The notes: generated by a model from the letters alone, not told the origin. Counted from the stretch's first letter, positions 1 to 6,247 are shown. The stretch is DNA of 12,275 bases from Paenibacillus sp. (GCA_029256665.1 JAQSXN010000042.1:1-12275), one strand, 5' to 3'. Made by a program: numbers and translations.

Positions 1-108
1 TTGCTCGTGGTTATCATAGCGATCCTGCTCCATATCAATGCCAAGCTTCCGCCGAGAGACTACGCGAGAGAAGCGGCGGAGCGGGATCGTCTTGCAAAAA
101 GAGAGTAA
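1..108 (+). CDS. C-terminal end of an unidentified membrane protein (partial)
   Basis: An open frame runs from the first base to a TAA at 106-108 and gives about 35 residues. The first 11 or so residues are strongly hydrophobic (LLVVIIAILL), consistent with a last membrane helix. The rest is a charged, Arg/Glu/Lys-rich tail (NAKLPPRDYAREAAERDR and onward) that would lie in the cytoplasm. The gene begins upstream of the window, so neither its start nor its family can be seen. A helix followed by a charged tail and then a GC-rich hairpin just past the stop argue for a real gene end, not a chance frame. It points toward the aminopeptidase gene on the other strand. I do not recognise the protein. 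Confidence 0.5.
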   Translation: MLVVIIAILLHINAKLPPRDYAREAAERDRLAKRE

Positions 109-110
109 GC

Positions 111-131
111 GGGGGAACGCTGTCGTCCCCC
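111..131. terminator. GC-rich hairpin between convergent genes
   Basis: The arms GGGGGA (111-116) and TCCCCC (126-131) are perfectly complementary. With a bulged A the stem can extend by two pairs (CG with CG), leaving a 4-nt loop. It starts two bases after the stop of the partial upstream gene and lies 18 bases beyond the stop of the aminopeptidase gene, so it could serve both. There is no T-run on the + side. On the - side a run of five T begins about 11 bases after the stem. It is therefore a weak or non-canonical terminator at best. Confidence 0.4.
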
Positions 132-148
132 AGCCAGATCTTATGCGA

Positions 149-1378
149 CTAGAAAGCCCAATTGCCTTTGCGGAACACCGCTTCCCGCTGCCCGTCCGCC
201 GTTATGCCGTCGATATCCATGTCGGCCGAGCCGATCATGAAGTCGACATGCAGGATGCTTTGGTTCAGGCCGGCTTGCTCAAGCTGTTCCTTGGTCATGG
301 CCGCGCCGCCCTCGACGCAGGTCGGATAGGCGTTGCCCAGAGCGAGATGGTTGGAGGCATTCTCGTCGAACAGCGTGTTGAAGAAAATGATGTTGGAATC
401 CGAGATCGGAGAATGATGCGGCACAAGCGCGGCCTCCCCAAGATAACGCGAATGGTTGTCCAGATCCAGCATCGCTTGGAGCGAGTCACGCCCCTTCTCC
501 GCTTCGAAATGAACGACCCGTCCGCTCTCGAACGTCAGGCTGAAGTTCTCGATGAGATTGCCTTGATAGCTTAGCGGCTTCGTGCTGCGCACGACGCCGT
601 TCGTGCCTCCTCTGCTAGGCGCGGTATAAACTTCTTCGGTCGGCACGTTGGGATTAAACGTATTGCCGTGCTCGTTCCAGGAGATGCCGCCGTTCCAGCG
701 ATGGTTATCCGGCAGCTCGATCGTCAAATCCGTTCCCGGAGCGCGATAATGCAGCTTTTTGTATTGCTTGCCATCCAGGTACGACCGCTTGGCGAGGAGG
801 TTGTCGTTATGCCGCTCCCAAGCCAGCACGGGATCGGCTTGATCGACGCGCACGATCCGGAAGATGGTATCCCATAACGCCTCTACCGCCGCAGCCGCGT
901 CAAGCTGCGGGAATACAAGCTTAGCCCAACCGTCCGACGGAGCGGCGACGATCGACCATGTCATGCGTTTCGACGACATGTAGGCTCGGAACGTGGCAAG
1001 CGCCGCCGAGGAAATACGCGAATACTGTTTGATGCGCTCGGGCGAAATATCCTTAAGCAGCTCCGGATCCTCCGAGTGGATAAGCAGATAGGCATCGCCT
1101 TGCTCCGCCAAGGACGTCATCGCCTGTGCTCGCCATGCCGGGTATTGCTCGAAGGCTTCGTCCGGCGCGAGTCCGTAAGTCAGCTTCGTGACTTGTTCGT
1201 CTCTCCATTCGACATGCACCTGTTTCGCTCCTGCTTCATAAGCGCGTTTGACGATCAGCCGGACAAGCTCCGGCACATGGATGGGGGCGTTGATCCACAG
1301 CGACTGTCCCCGCTGAATATGTACGGCCGTTCTGACGATCAGGTCGGCGTATTTTTCCAAATAATCGATGGTTGGCAT
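149..1378 (-). CDS. M29 family metallo-aminopeptidase (AmpS/AmpT/PepS type)
   Basis: A cytosolic dinuclear-metal aminopeptidase that removes N-terminal residues from peptides. The 409-residue length is the usual size for peptidase family M29. The family metal ligands are all visible and almost exactly where AmpT-type enzymes have them: Glu249 in NPNVPTEEVYTAP, Glu315 in RYLGEAAL, His344 in NASNHLALG, Tyr351 (candidate catalytic Tyr), and His377 and Asp379 in HVDFMIG. The ATG at 1378 is chosen because AGGAGG (1391-1386) sits 7 nt before it. The frame stays open 46 codons further upstream, but those residues do not resemble the family and lack a ribosome site. The gene is divergent from the AlkD-like gene. 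A perfect inverted repeat overlaps the ribosome-site side of the leader (separate entry). The function call is firm, the physiological substrate is not known. Confidence 0.95.
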   Translation of the reverse strand: MPTIDYLEKYADLIVRTAVHIQRGQSLWINAPIHVPELVRLIVKRAYEAGAKQVHVEWRDEQVTKLTYGLAPDEAFEQYPAWRAQAMTSLAEQGDAYLLIHSEDPELLKDISPERIKQYSRISSAALATFRAYMSSKRMTWSIVAAPSDGWAKLVFPQLDAAAAVEALWDTIFRIVRVDQADPVLAWERHNDNLLAKRSYLDGKQYKKLHYRAPGTDLTIELPDNHRWNGGISWNEHGNTFNPNVPTEEVYTAPSRGGTNGVVRSTKPLSYQGNLIENFSLTFESGRVVHFEAEKGRDSLQAMLDLDNHSRYLGEAALVPHHSPISDSNIIFFNTLFDENASNHLALGNAYPTCVEGGAAMTKEQLEQAGLNQSILHVDFMIGSADMDIDGITADGQREAVFRKGNWAF

Positions 1379-1390
1379 ACGAATTCCTCC

Positions 1391-1406
1391 TGTTACCGTT
1401 GTAACA
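1391..1406. promoter_or_regulatory. Perfect 6+6 inverted repeat next to the aminopeptidase ribosome site
   Basis: TGTTAC (1391-1396) and GTAACA (1401-1406) are perfect inverted repeats separated by four bases, 12-28 bases upstream of the aminopeptidase ATG and touching its AGGAGG. It could be a repressor operator or an RNA hairpin that occludes the ribosome site. It resembles the TnrA/GlnR box (TGTNA-N7-TNACA), but the gap between the TGTTA and TAACA half-sites is 6, not 7, so it does not fit strictly. No regulator is encoded next to it. Confidence 0.35.
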
Positions 1407-1542
1407 GAAGTGTACCATAACCTGCCTGCGCACTTCATCCGAGCGAATGATGCGCGGCAAGCGGGAATCATGTACAATGCAGGTGTACGCGGCGATATAG
1501 TCGAATAATGGAACATAACGATAGAAGAAAGGCGGCTGGCAG

Positions 1543-2250
1543 ATGGATTTGGAGACGGTAATGAGCGAGTTGGAAGCGCTAGGCAAGGAACGGCTGAAGA
1601 AGATGTATATGTCGAACGGGGCGCACGAGCCGCTGTTCGGCGTGGCGACGGGCGAGATGAAGCCCTTATTTAGGAAAATCAAGATCAATCAGCCGTTAGC
1701 GGATCAGCTATACGCGACGGGAAATTACGACGCGATGTATTTTGCGGGTATCATTGCGGATCCGAACGGCATGACCGTGGACGACTATAATCGCTGGATG
1801 GATTCGGCCTACTTCTACATGGTGTCCGACTTTGTTGTTGCCGTTACGCTGTCCGAGGCTATAATCGGGCAGGAAGTATCCGATGCCTGGATCCATAGCG
1901 GCGAAGAGCTCCGAATGTCGGCCGGCTGGAACTGTTATTGCTGGATGCTGGGCAACCGGCCGGACAGCGCGTTTGACGAGGCGAAAATCGCGAACTTGCT
2001 GGAGCTCGCTCAATCCACGATTCACGATGCGCCCATACGCGCGAAATACGCGATGAACAATTTCATCTGCACGGTCGCCGTGTCGTATACGCCTCTCCAT
2101 GAGATGGCCGTTCGGACCGCTCAAGCAGTGGGGCTCGTGGACGTGAATCGCGATAAGAAAAAAGGCGGTCCCTTAAACGCGGTTGAACGAATCCGGAAGT
2201 CGATCGACAAAGGAGAACTGGGATTTAAGCGCAAGCATGTTAGATGTTAG
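1543..2250 (+). CDS. AlkD-like DNA alkylation repair protein
   Basis: A 235-residue, predicted all-helical protein of the DNA alkylation repair (PF08713, HEAT-like repeat) superfamily. AlkD of Bacillus cereus, the model member, is a glycosylase for bulky or cationic N3/N7-alkylated bases. This protein belongs to a different subfamily of similar length. Features seen are HEPLFGVATGEMKPL near residues 28-42, the YNAMY-like NYDAMYFAGI at 61-70, helix SAYFYMVSDFVVAV at 88-101 and the basic C-terminal tail GFKRKHVRC. Asp96 may correspond to the catalytic Asp of AlkD, but that is an alignment by eye. The ATG at 1543 is preceded by AAAGGCGG. The gene is monocistronic, divergent from the aminopeptidase with about 160 bp between them, and ends six bases before a strong terminator. 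No ada or alkA partner is in the window. The fold call is fairly firm, the enzymatic activity is inferred. Confidence 0.8.
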   Translation: MDLETVMSELEALGKERLKKMYMSNGAHEPLFGVATGEMKPLFRKIKINQPLADQLYATGNYDAMYFAGIIADPNGMTVDDYNRWMDSAYFYMVSDFVVAVTLSEAIIGQEVSDAWIHSGEELRMSAGWNCYCWMLGNRPDSAFDEAKIANLLELAQSTIHDAPIRAKYAMNNFICTVAVSYTPLHEMAVRTAQAVGLVDVNRDKKKGGPLNAVERIRKSIDKGELGFKRKHVRC

Positions 2251-2255
2251 GGTGA

Positions 2256-2290
2256 GAGCCATGGTCGTTAATAGCGACTATGGCTCTTTT
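2256..2290 (+). terminator. Intrinsic terminator of the AlkD-like gene
   Basis: GAGCCAT (2256-2262) pairs with ATGGCTC (2280-2286). The stem continues through a G-T pair and GTCG with CGAC to give about 12-13 pairs around a short TAATA-containing loop. It is followed by TTTT (2287-2290), with a second TTTT a few bases on. It starts six bases after the stop codon. Confidence 0.85.
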
Positions 2291-2479
2291 GTCCCTTTTG
2301 ACATTTGTCGATAAGGAGGAAGGAGCAGACCTCCAGGACCCGCCGAGCATGCAGAAGATGCGGGCTTCTGCTACGATTGGATTATTTTGCCGGGATGCGC
2401 GATGGGATTAAAGGATTCTTGCCGAATGGCAGCGAATGCTGTGAGCCGCAACCAATTTGGCAGAAGGTGTGATCTTAAG
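2291..2479 (+). promoter_or_regulatory. Self-complementary leader of the LysM gene
   Basis: A stretch of about 190 bp between the terminator and the LysM start. TTGACA at 2298-2303 is a perfect -35, but I see no matching -10 at 16-18 bases. The sequence AAGGAGGAAGGAG (2313-2325) looks like a ribosome site but has no start codon within 12 bases, and its GGAGG (2315-2319) can pair with CCTCC (2330-2334). A 7-bp perfect hairpin follows: GCAGAAG (2351-2357), 7-nt loop, CTTCTGC (2365-2371). TGCC/GGCA pairs near 2424-2435. It may be a structured 5' leader. I do not recognise a known riboswitch class in it. Confidence 0.35.
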
Positions 2480-3085
2480 GTGACGAAACAGTGGAAGTGG
2501 GCCATTAGTCTGGTCCTGAGCATGAGCGTGTTGGCGGCAAGTCCGGGGATCGCGGCGGCAACCGGCAAGGGAGCGGAGGCGGCAATCAGCATCTATTACG
2601 GAATCAAGAAGGGAGATACGTTATACGGAATCTCCAAACGTCACTATCTGACCGGCGATTTTGCGTCAGTGGCAAAGGCGAACGGCCTCGATCCGCAAGC
2701 GAAGCTGAAAGCGGGGAGCAGGGTTAAGCTCAGCAATCCGCTCGTGCTGGACTACTATACCGTCGCGCAGGGCGACACGTTGTTCGCGATAGCGGGCAAA
2801 TATTTCAGCCGCGGCAATTATATCAGCATCATGATGCAATGTAACGGGATGACGAACACGTCGGAACTGAAGGCAGGCATGACTTTGCGGATTCCGCTCC
2901 CGGCCGGAGAACGCAAGCATCAAGTCAAGAAAGGGGAGACGTTGTTCAGCATTTCCGCCAACTATTACAAGCAGGCGGATTACATCGCGGCGATTGCGAA
3001 GAGCAACGGACTAAACGGCGCGAAAGAGTCAATCAAGCTAGGCAAAACGCTGATTATTCCGAATCCCTTTTATACTGCAAAATGA
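2480..3085 (+). CDS. Secreted protein with three LysM domains
   Basis: A 201-residue exported cell-wall-binding protein. LysM domains bind the N-acetylglucosamine backbone of peptidoglycan. The GTG at 2480 is chosen because it gives a proper Sec signal peptide: Lys3 and Lys6, a hydrophobic core at about 7-24 and an AxA-type cleavage site in GIAAATG near 24-28. AGAAGGTG lies 10 bases upstream. The frame extends upstream to a TTG at 2387, but that would put about 31 polar residues before the signal peptide. Three LysM units follow at about 39-87, 92-138 and 147-195, each with the YxVxxGDTLxxIAxxY pattern (KKGDTLYGISKRHY, AQGDTLFAIAGKYF, KKGETLFSISANYY) and an xNGL centre. No catalytic domain is present, so it probably binds or tethers and does not cut. 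The gene stands alone between two terminators. Confidence 0.85.
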   Translation: MTKQWKWAISLVLSMSVLAASPGIAAATGKGAEAAISIYYGIKKGDTLYGISKRHYLTGDFASVAKANGLDPQAKLKAGSRVKLSNPLVLDYYTVAQGDTLFAIAGKYFSRGNYISIMMQCNGMTNTSELKAGMTLRIPLPAGERKHQVKKGETLFSISANYYKQADYIAAIAKSNGLNGAKESIKLGKTLIIPNPFYTAK

Positions 3086-3120
3086 GATCGTAGTCGCTAA
3101 TACTTTGCTTTATGCGCGCA

Positions 3121-3178
3121 CAGGCTGGCCTGGCGGGACATTGCGTCCTGCCGGACCAGCCTGTTGACGTTTTATTTT
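3121..3178 (+). terminator. Intrinsic terminator after the LysM gene
   Basis: CAGGCTGG (3121-3128) pairs perfectly with CCAGCCTG (3156-3163). After a small internal loop, GGCGGGAC (3132-3139) pairs with GTCCTGCC (3145-3152) with one G-T pair, around a five-base loop. The T-rich tail TTTTATTTT runs 3170-3178. It is a long, strong stem-plus-T terminator about 35 bases past the stop. Confidence 0.85.
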
Positions 3179-3216
3179 AGATCGGTCGCGGTCCATCGAT
3201 TGGCAATTCGCTCAGG

Positions 3217-3246
3217 TTGACGGATGTGGGAGAGCTGTTTTATACT
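3217..3246 (+). promoter_or_regulatory. Sigma-A-type promoter of the MFS operon
   Basis: TTGACG (3217-3222) and TATACT (3241-3246) are 18 bases apart, each matching the sigma-A hexamers at five of six positions. The predicted start of transcription is near 3253, inside the inverted-repeat array that follows. The promoter lies in an otherwise empty stretch between the LysM terminator and the MFS start. Confidence 0.6.
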
Positions 3247-3251
3247 TGTTC

Positions 3252-3281
3252 AGTAAATTACTAATTTACTAACTTAGTAAT
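3252..3281. promoter_or_regulatory. Operator array: overlapping palindromes made of 8-bp units
   Basis: AGTAAATTA (3252-3260) and TAATTTACT (3262-3270) are perfect 9-bp arms about one central base. TTACTAA (3266-3272) and TTAGTAA (3274-3280) are perfect 7-bp arms about another, with the two centres 12 bp apart. The same stretch reads as three tandem 8-bp units: TTACTAAT, TTACTAAC and TTAGTAAT (3258-3281). It sits from about the predicted +1 to +30 of the MFS promoter, where a bound repressor would block clearance or elongation. Its AT-richness contrasts with the GC-rich flanks. The regulator is not in the window. MarR, HxlR/DUF24 or TetR types are possible. Confidence 0.6.
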
Positions 3282-3301
3282 CGCCGATAGGAGTTAGTGA
3301 T

Positions 3302-4516
3302 ATGTTACGCAACCGATATGTACGTACCATTTTGTTATCCCGGTTATTGCTGCATCTAGGCATCTGGATTCGCAATTTTGCGGTTCTCCTGTATGTGACC
3401 CACCTAACGGACAATGATCCGATCTACGTATCGCTAATCTCGGTGGCCGAGTTTGCGCCGATCTTTCTGTTCGCGATCATCGGAGGCATCTTTGCCGACC
3501 GCTGGCGTCCGAAACGTACGATGGCCTGGAGCGACGCCTTGTCGGCGCTATCTGTAGCGGCCGTCTGGATCAGCGTCCATAACGGCCTGTGGCTGGCTCT
3601 ACTCGCCGGGGCGTTTGTGTCGGCAAGCCTGTCCCAGTTCTCCCAGCCATCCGCCATGAAGCTGTTCAAGCAGCATGTGCCGGGCGAACAGCTGCAAAAG
3701 GTAATGGCGATGTTCCAGACGCTTGTCGGGATCTTTACGGTGCTGGGGCCGGTCGTCGGCGCGTTTATTTATCTCGAATACGGGATCCGGGTTTCGCTGA
3801 TGTTAACCGTACTGCTATTTGCCGGGTCGGCCTTGGTGCTGTCGAGGCTGCCTAAGGATGAAGATGCGCCAAGCGGAGAATTGACGACGAGCTTCCTTCA
3901 CGAAATGCGGAATGGATTCCGTTATATTCGCTCCAACCGCTCGCTTCGCACGCTAGCCCGAACGTTCGCGGTATCCGGACTCGCGGTGGGGCTGATTCAG
4001 CCCATGCTGATTTTCGTAACGACGGAGAAGCTGGGGCAGCCGAACGATTTTCTCCAGTGGCTGATCATGGCGAGCGGAGCTTCAATGCTTATCGGAGGTG
4101 CGGCCATCATGGGAATCGCGAAGCGGCTGGAGCCCGGGCGAATGCTCGCGATCGGCCTTGTCGTCAGCGCGGTCGGCACGACGGGATTAGGGTTGTCGTC
4201 CGTCATATGGCTCACGTTGCTGCTTCAAGTCATAGGCGGTTTATTTTACCCCTTTATCCAGGTCGGGATCCAGACGCTCATGATCAAAAACACGGAAGCC
4301 GCGTTCATGGGACGGGTAGCGGGCGCCATCACGCCTATGTTCATGGGGATGAACGTGCTCGGCATGTCGCTCGGCGGTTTGCTGAAGGAAGCATGGACGT
4401 TAACGGCCGTTTACGCGATTAGCGGCACGCTGCTGATTATCGGCGCCCTACTGTTGGGACCCATCTTAAGCCGCAAGACGGCGGTTGCCGCCGTCCGGTC
4501 GGCTCCGAATAGATAA
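3302..4516 (+). CDS. MFS efflux transporter (DHA3, MefA-like)
   Basis: A 404-residue integral membrane protein with about 12 hydrophobic segments, the normal size for a major facilitator exporter. The N-terminus (RNRYVRTILLSRLLLHLGIW) and motif A after TM2 (GGIFADRWRPKR, residues 61-72) fit the DHA3 group that includes macrolide exporters such as MefA. These proton-driven pumps export drugs or siderophores. The substrate here cannot be read from sequence. A short charged loop near 183-200 lies in the expected middle region. The ATG at 3302 has AGGAG 8 bases upstream (3289-3293). Transcription probably starts from 3217-3246 under control of the adjacent operator array. The stop codon overlaps the ribosome site of the next gene, so the two are probably co-transcribed. 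Confidence 0.85.
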   Translation: MLRNRYVRTILLSRLLLHLGIWIRNFAVLLYVTHLTDNDPIYVSLISVAEFAPIFLFAIIGGIFADRWRPKRTMAWSDALSALSVAAVWISVHNGLWLALLAGAFVSASLSQFSQPSAMKLFKQHVPGEQLQKVMAMFQTLVGIFTVLGPVVGAFIYLEYGIRVSLMLTVLLFAGSALVLSRLPKDEDAPSGELTTSFLHEMRNGFRYIRSNRSLRTLARTFAVSGLAVGLIQPMLIFVTTEKLGQPNDFLQWLIMASGASMLIGGAAIMGIAKRLEPGRMLAIGLVVSAVGTTGLGLSSVIWLTLLLQVIGGLFYPFIQVGIQTLMIKNTEAAFMGRVAGAITPMFMGMNVLGMSLGGLLKEAWTLTAVYAISGTLLIIGALLLGPILSRKTAVAAVRSAPNR

Positions 4517-4531
4517 GGAGGCAGAAAGACA

Positions 4532-4891
4532 ATGGATAAGAGCAAACGGAAAGAACTGCAGGAAGCTTACAAAGAAATGAAGACGTATATGGGCGTCATT
4601 CGGATTACGAACACGATGCGCGGTAAAACGTATGTCGGCGGATATCCGAACTTAAAGAACAAGTGGTCGACGATTCAAGCACAACTGGAGATGGGGCAAT
4701 TCATGAATCTGGAGCTGCAGAAGGATTGGAACGCGCAAGGAGGCGCGGGCTTCGAATACGAGGTGTTGGAGCAGAAGGACGCGAACGAGATCGCTGACGT
4801 CAAATGGACGATGAAGCAGCTCGAGAAGGCTTGGCTTAAGAAGCTTGAGCCCTATGGCGAGAAAGGCTACAACAAACCTCCCAAAGAATGA
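4532..4891 (+). CDS. Small GIY-YIG domain protein
   Basis: A 119-residue protein of the GIY-YIG nuclease superfamily, in a small family found in Bacilli, with no extra DNA-binding domain. The GIY position is GVI at 21-23 and the YIG position is YVG at 34-36, followed by NLKNKWSTI. Where active members carry a catalytic Arg there is Lys44 or Trp45. A candidate metal-ligand Glu is Glu98 (QLEKAWLKKL), and the closing GYN (112-114) is typical. Activity is therefore uncertain, and the gene may encode a nuclease-like binding protein. AAGGAGG (4515-4521) lies 10 bases before the ATG and overlaps the MFS stop. The stop codon forms ATGA with a possible start of the next gene, so the gene is the middle member of a three-gene unit. 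Confidence 0.75.
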   Translation: MDKSKRKELQEAYKEMKTYMGVIRITNTMRGKTYVGGYPNLKNKWSTIQAQLEMGQFMNLELQKDWNAQGGAGFEYEVLEQKDANEIADVKWTMKQLEKAWLKKLEPYGEKGYNKPPKE

Positions 4892-4902
4892 GGGGTGGAG
4901 CA

Positions 4903-5586
4903 ATGGCGCCTAGTAGTGATATGATGGTAATGGGTGATGCTGACATGTCCAAAGAGACGACCGAGCCGGAAACTAATACGTCCGGCACTGACAATCAAAC
5001 AAACGAGAATAACGAAAAGATGGTTGAGCTTCTCAAGGCTGTATATCACAACGGCTTAACCGCGTTAAAGATGTTCTTCGACGAAGTGGCCGGCCAGGTG
5101 CTGAACCAGGAGCGTTACGGCCCGGTCTTCGTATTCCAGGTGAGGGACGCTGACAAACATGTATACGCTTGCGGGTTTTTCCTCCAGGAGCTGATCGCCA
5201 AATTCCAGTCGGGGAAGGATCCCGCTCAATGGCTGGCATCCTTCTTCTTCGAGCTGATGAATCAGCACGGGGAGGGCAAAGGCCTTCCGACCCCGCCTTC
5301 CGGCGAAGAGGAAACCAAGGCGTTGATCGACCATACGCTCGTACCGCATTGCATAGCGGCCGTCCGCGAGGAGTTTGCTCCCGAGCAAGTCCATGCGGGT
5401 CTAGGCTTCGTGCCGGAGAACGGCCCCGTATTCGAAGCGGGCTTCCCGTCCGTCAAGGATGGCAACAATGTATGCGCGGTGCCTCTGCACGTTTTAATTA
5501 CGCATCATCTTCTTAATCGGGATCCCGCGGAAATTCTGATCCAGGGTCTGTACAACATTCGCGAACAACACGGTCTGGACGCCTAA
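4903..5586 (+). CDS. Unidentified soluble protein, third gene of the MFS operon
   Basis: I do not recognise this 227-residue protein. It has no signal peptide or clear membrane helix. Residues 1-40 are acidic, polar and Asn/Thr-rich, probably disordered. A folded part follows from about 41: a helical start (VELLKAVYHNGLTALKMFFDEV), VFVFQVRDADKHVYACGFFLQEL at 75-97, a helix ending FFFELMNQHG near 114-123, a Gly/Pro/Glu linker near 124-138 and a C-terminal half with HTLVPHC, PLHVLITHHLLNRD and several His/Cys. The ATG at 4903 follows AGGGG by 7 bases. Other starts are 4888, which overlaps the previous stop as ATGA but lacks a good ribosome site, and 4945 (MSKE), after GGTGATG. Close spacing points to co-transcription and possible translational coupling with the GIY-YIG gene. 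Confidence 0.65.
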   Translation: MAPSSDMMVMGDADMSKETTEPETNTSGTDNQTNENNEKMVELLKAVYHNGLTALKMFFDEVAGQVLNQERYGPVFVFQVRDADKHVYACGFFLQELIAKFQSGKDPAQWLASFFFELMNQHGEGKGLPTPPSGEEETKALIDHTLVPHCIAAVREEFAPEQVHAGLGFVPENGPVFEAGFPSVKDGNNVCAVPLHVLITHHLLNRDPAEILIQGLYNIREQHGLDA

Positions 5587-5715
5587 CGCGTATTCATGCG
5601 TGAGGGAATGTATGATGCGCCGAAGCCGCATGGTCTAGTTACGCGAATCTGCGGCGGAAGCGGAATAAAATAGGGGCTGTTCATCTTATGGAGACAGCTC
5701 GCAGGGTGGATATTC

Positions 5716-6168
5716 ATGATAAAACATCTAGATCATCGCAACGAACAAACGGCTGACGACATTATCGCCGTTCAGATGCCGGCATATCGCGTCGAGGCCG
5801 CGTTAATCGGGTTCGATGGGATACCGGCGCTGCAGGACACGGCCGAATCGATTAAGGCTTCGAACGAGGAGTTCGTTGGTTATAGCGAAGCGGGGCGCCT
5901 GGTAGGAGTGATCGCTTATGAAGCAGGAGATGGGGAAATCGACATCTGCCGGCTGGTCGTTCATCCCGATCATTTCCGAAAGGGCGTCGCAACCAAGCTG
6001 CTGGAGCATGTGCTCGAGCATGCGGCTGCAGGTAAAAGAGCGGTCGTAAGCACGGGCAGAAATAATGCCCCTGCCATCGCTTTGTACACGCGGTACGGAT
6101 TCATCGAAAGCGGAGCGATAGAGGTCGCTCCCGGATTTTTTATCGCGAATTTGGTGCGTCGCGCATAA
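5716..6168 (+). CDS. GNAT family N-acetyltransferase
   Basis: A 150-residue single-domain acetyltransferase that would transfer acetyl from acetyl-CoA to an amine on an unknown small molecule or protein. Motif A is at about 78-95: CRLVVHPDHFRKGVATKLL, with the pyrophosphate-binding RKGVA at 88-92. Motif B follows at about 113-129 (TGRNNAPAIALYTRYGF), with the Tyr commonly used as general acid near 124 or 127. The ATG at 5716 follows AGGGTGG by six bases. The 129 bases upstream contain a 7-bp inverted repeat (GGGCTGT 5674-5680 with ACAGCTC 5694-5700) just before the ribosome site, and no clear promoter or terminator. It may therefore be read through from the MFS unit. It converges on the sigma factor operon. 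Confidence 0.9.
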   Translation: MIKHLDHRNEQTADDIIAVQMPAYRVEAALIGFDGIPALQDTAESIKASNEEFVGYSEAGRLVGVIAYEAGDGEIDICRLVVHPDHFRKGVATKLLEHVLEHAAAGKRAVVSTGRNNAPAIALYTRYGFIESGAIEVAPGFFIANLVRRA

Positions 6169-6173
6169 ACGCG

Positions 6174-6225
6174 AACAAGGCTTTCTTGGATCGACCGCAA
6201 CGGTCGCAACCGGGAAAGCCTTGTT
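6174..6225. terminator. Long hairpin between convergent GNAT and sigma operons
   Basis: AACAAGGCTTTC (6174-6185) and GAAAGCCTTGTT (6214-6225) are perfect 12-bp arms. The stem can continue through TTGG/CCGG (with G-T pairs) and is topped by CGACCG/CGGTCG (6192-6197 with 6201-6206), around a three-base loop. It begins six bases after the GNAT stop and lies 22 bases beyond the anti-sigma gene's end. Both sides lack a proper T-run (GCTATATG on +, CGCGTTTATG on -), so it may act as a bidirectional, not fully canonical, terminator or as an RNA-stabilising hairpin. Confidence 0.6.
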
Positions 6226-6247
6226 GCTATATGTAATCGTCTTTAAG

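Noticed and set aside
38..574. Long open frame on the + strand opposite the aminopeptidase gene
   Set aside because: It lies largely antisense to a clear M29 gene, has no family-like sequence and no convincing ribosome site. It is a shadow of GC-rich codon use.
1391..1406. Strict TnrA/GlnR box call
   Set aside because: The half-site spacing is one base short of the consensus, so only a generic inverted repeat is annotated.
1379..1516. N-terminal extension of the aminopeptidase
   Set aside because: The upstream codons lack a ribosome site and family similarity. AGGAGG sits just before the ATG at 1378.
2350..2412. A 20-codon frame (MQKMRASA...) in the LysM leader
   Set aside because: The strong ribosome-like sequence is more than 20 bases upstream of its ATG and the frame overlaps a hairpin. 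There is no support for translation.
2387..2479. Upstream TTG (2387) or ATG (2402) start for the LysM protein
   Set aside because: It would place about 26-31 polar residues before a clear signal peptide. The GTG at 2480 gives a normal Sec signal.
2291..2479. c-di-AMP (ydaO) riboswitch before the LysM gene
   Set aside because: The conserved sequence blocks of that class, such as the GGGGGACC-type and CCGAAUCCG-type segments, are not found. Only simple hairpins are visible.
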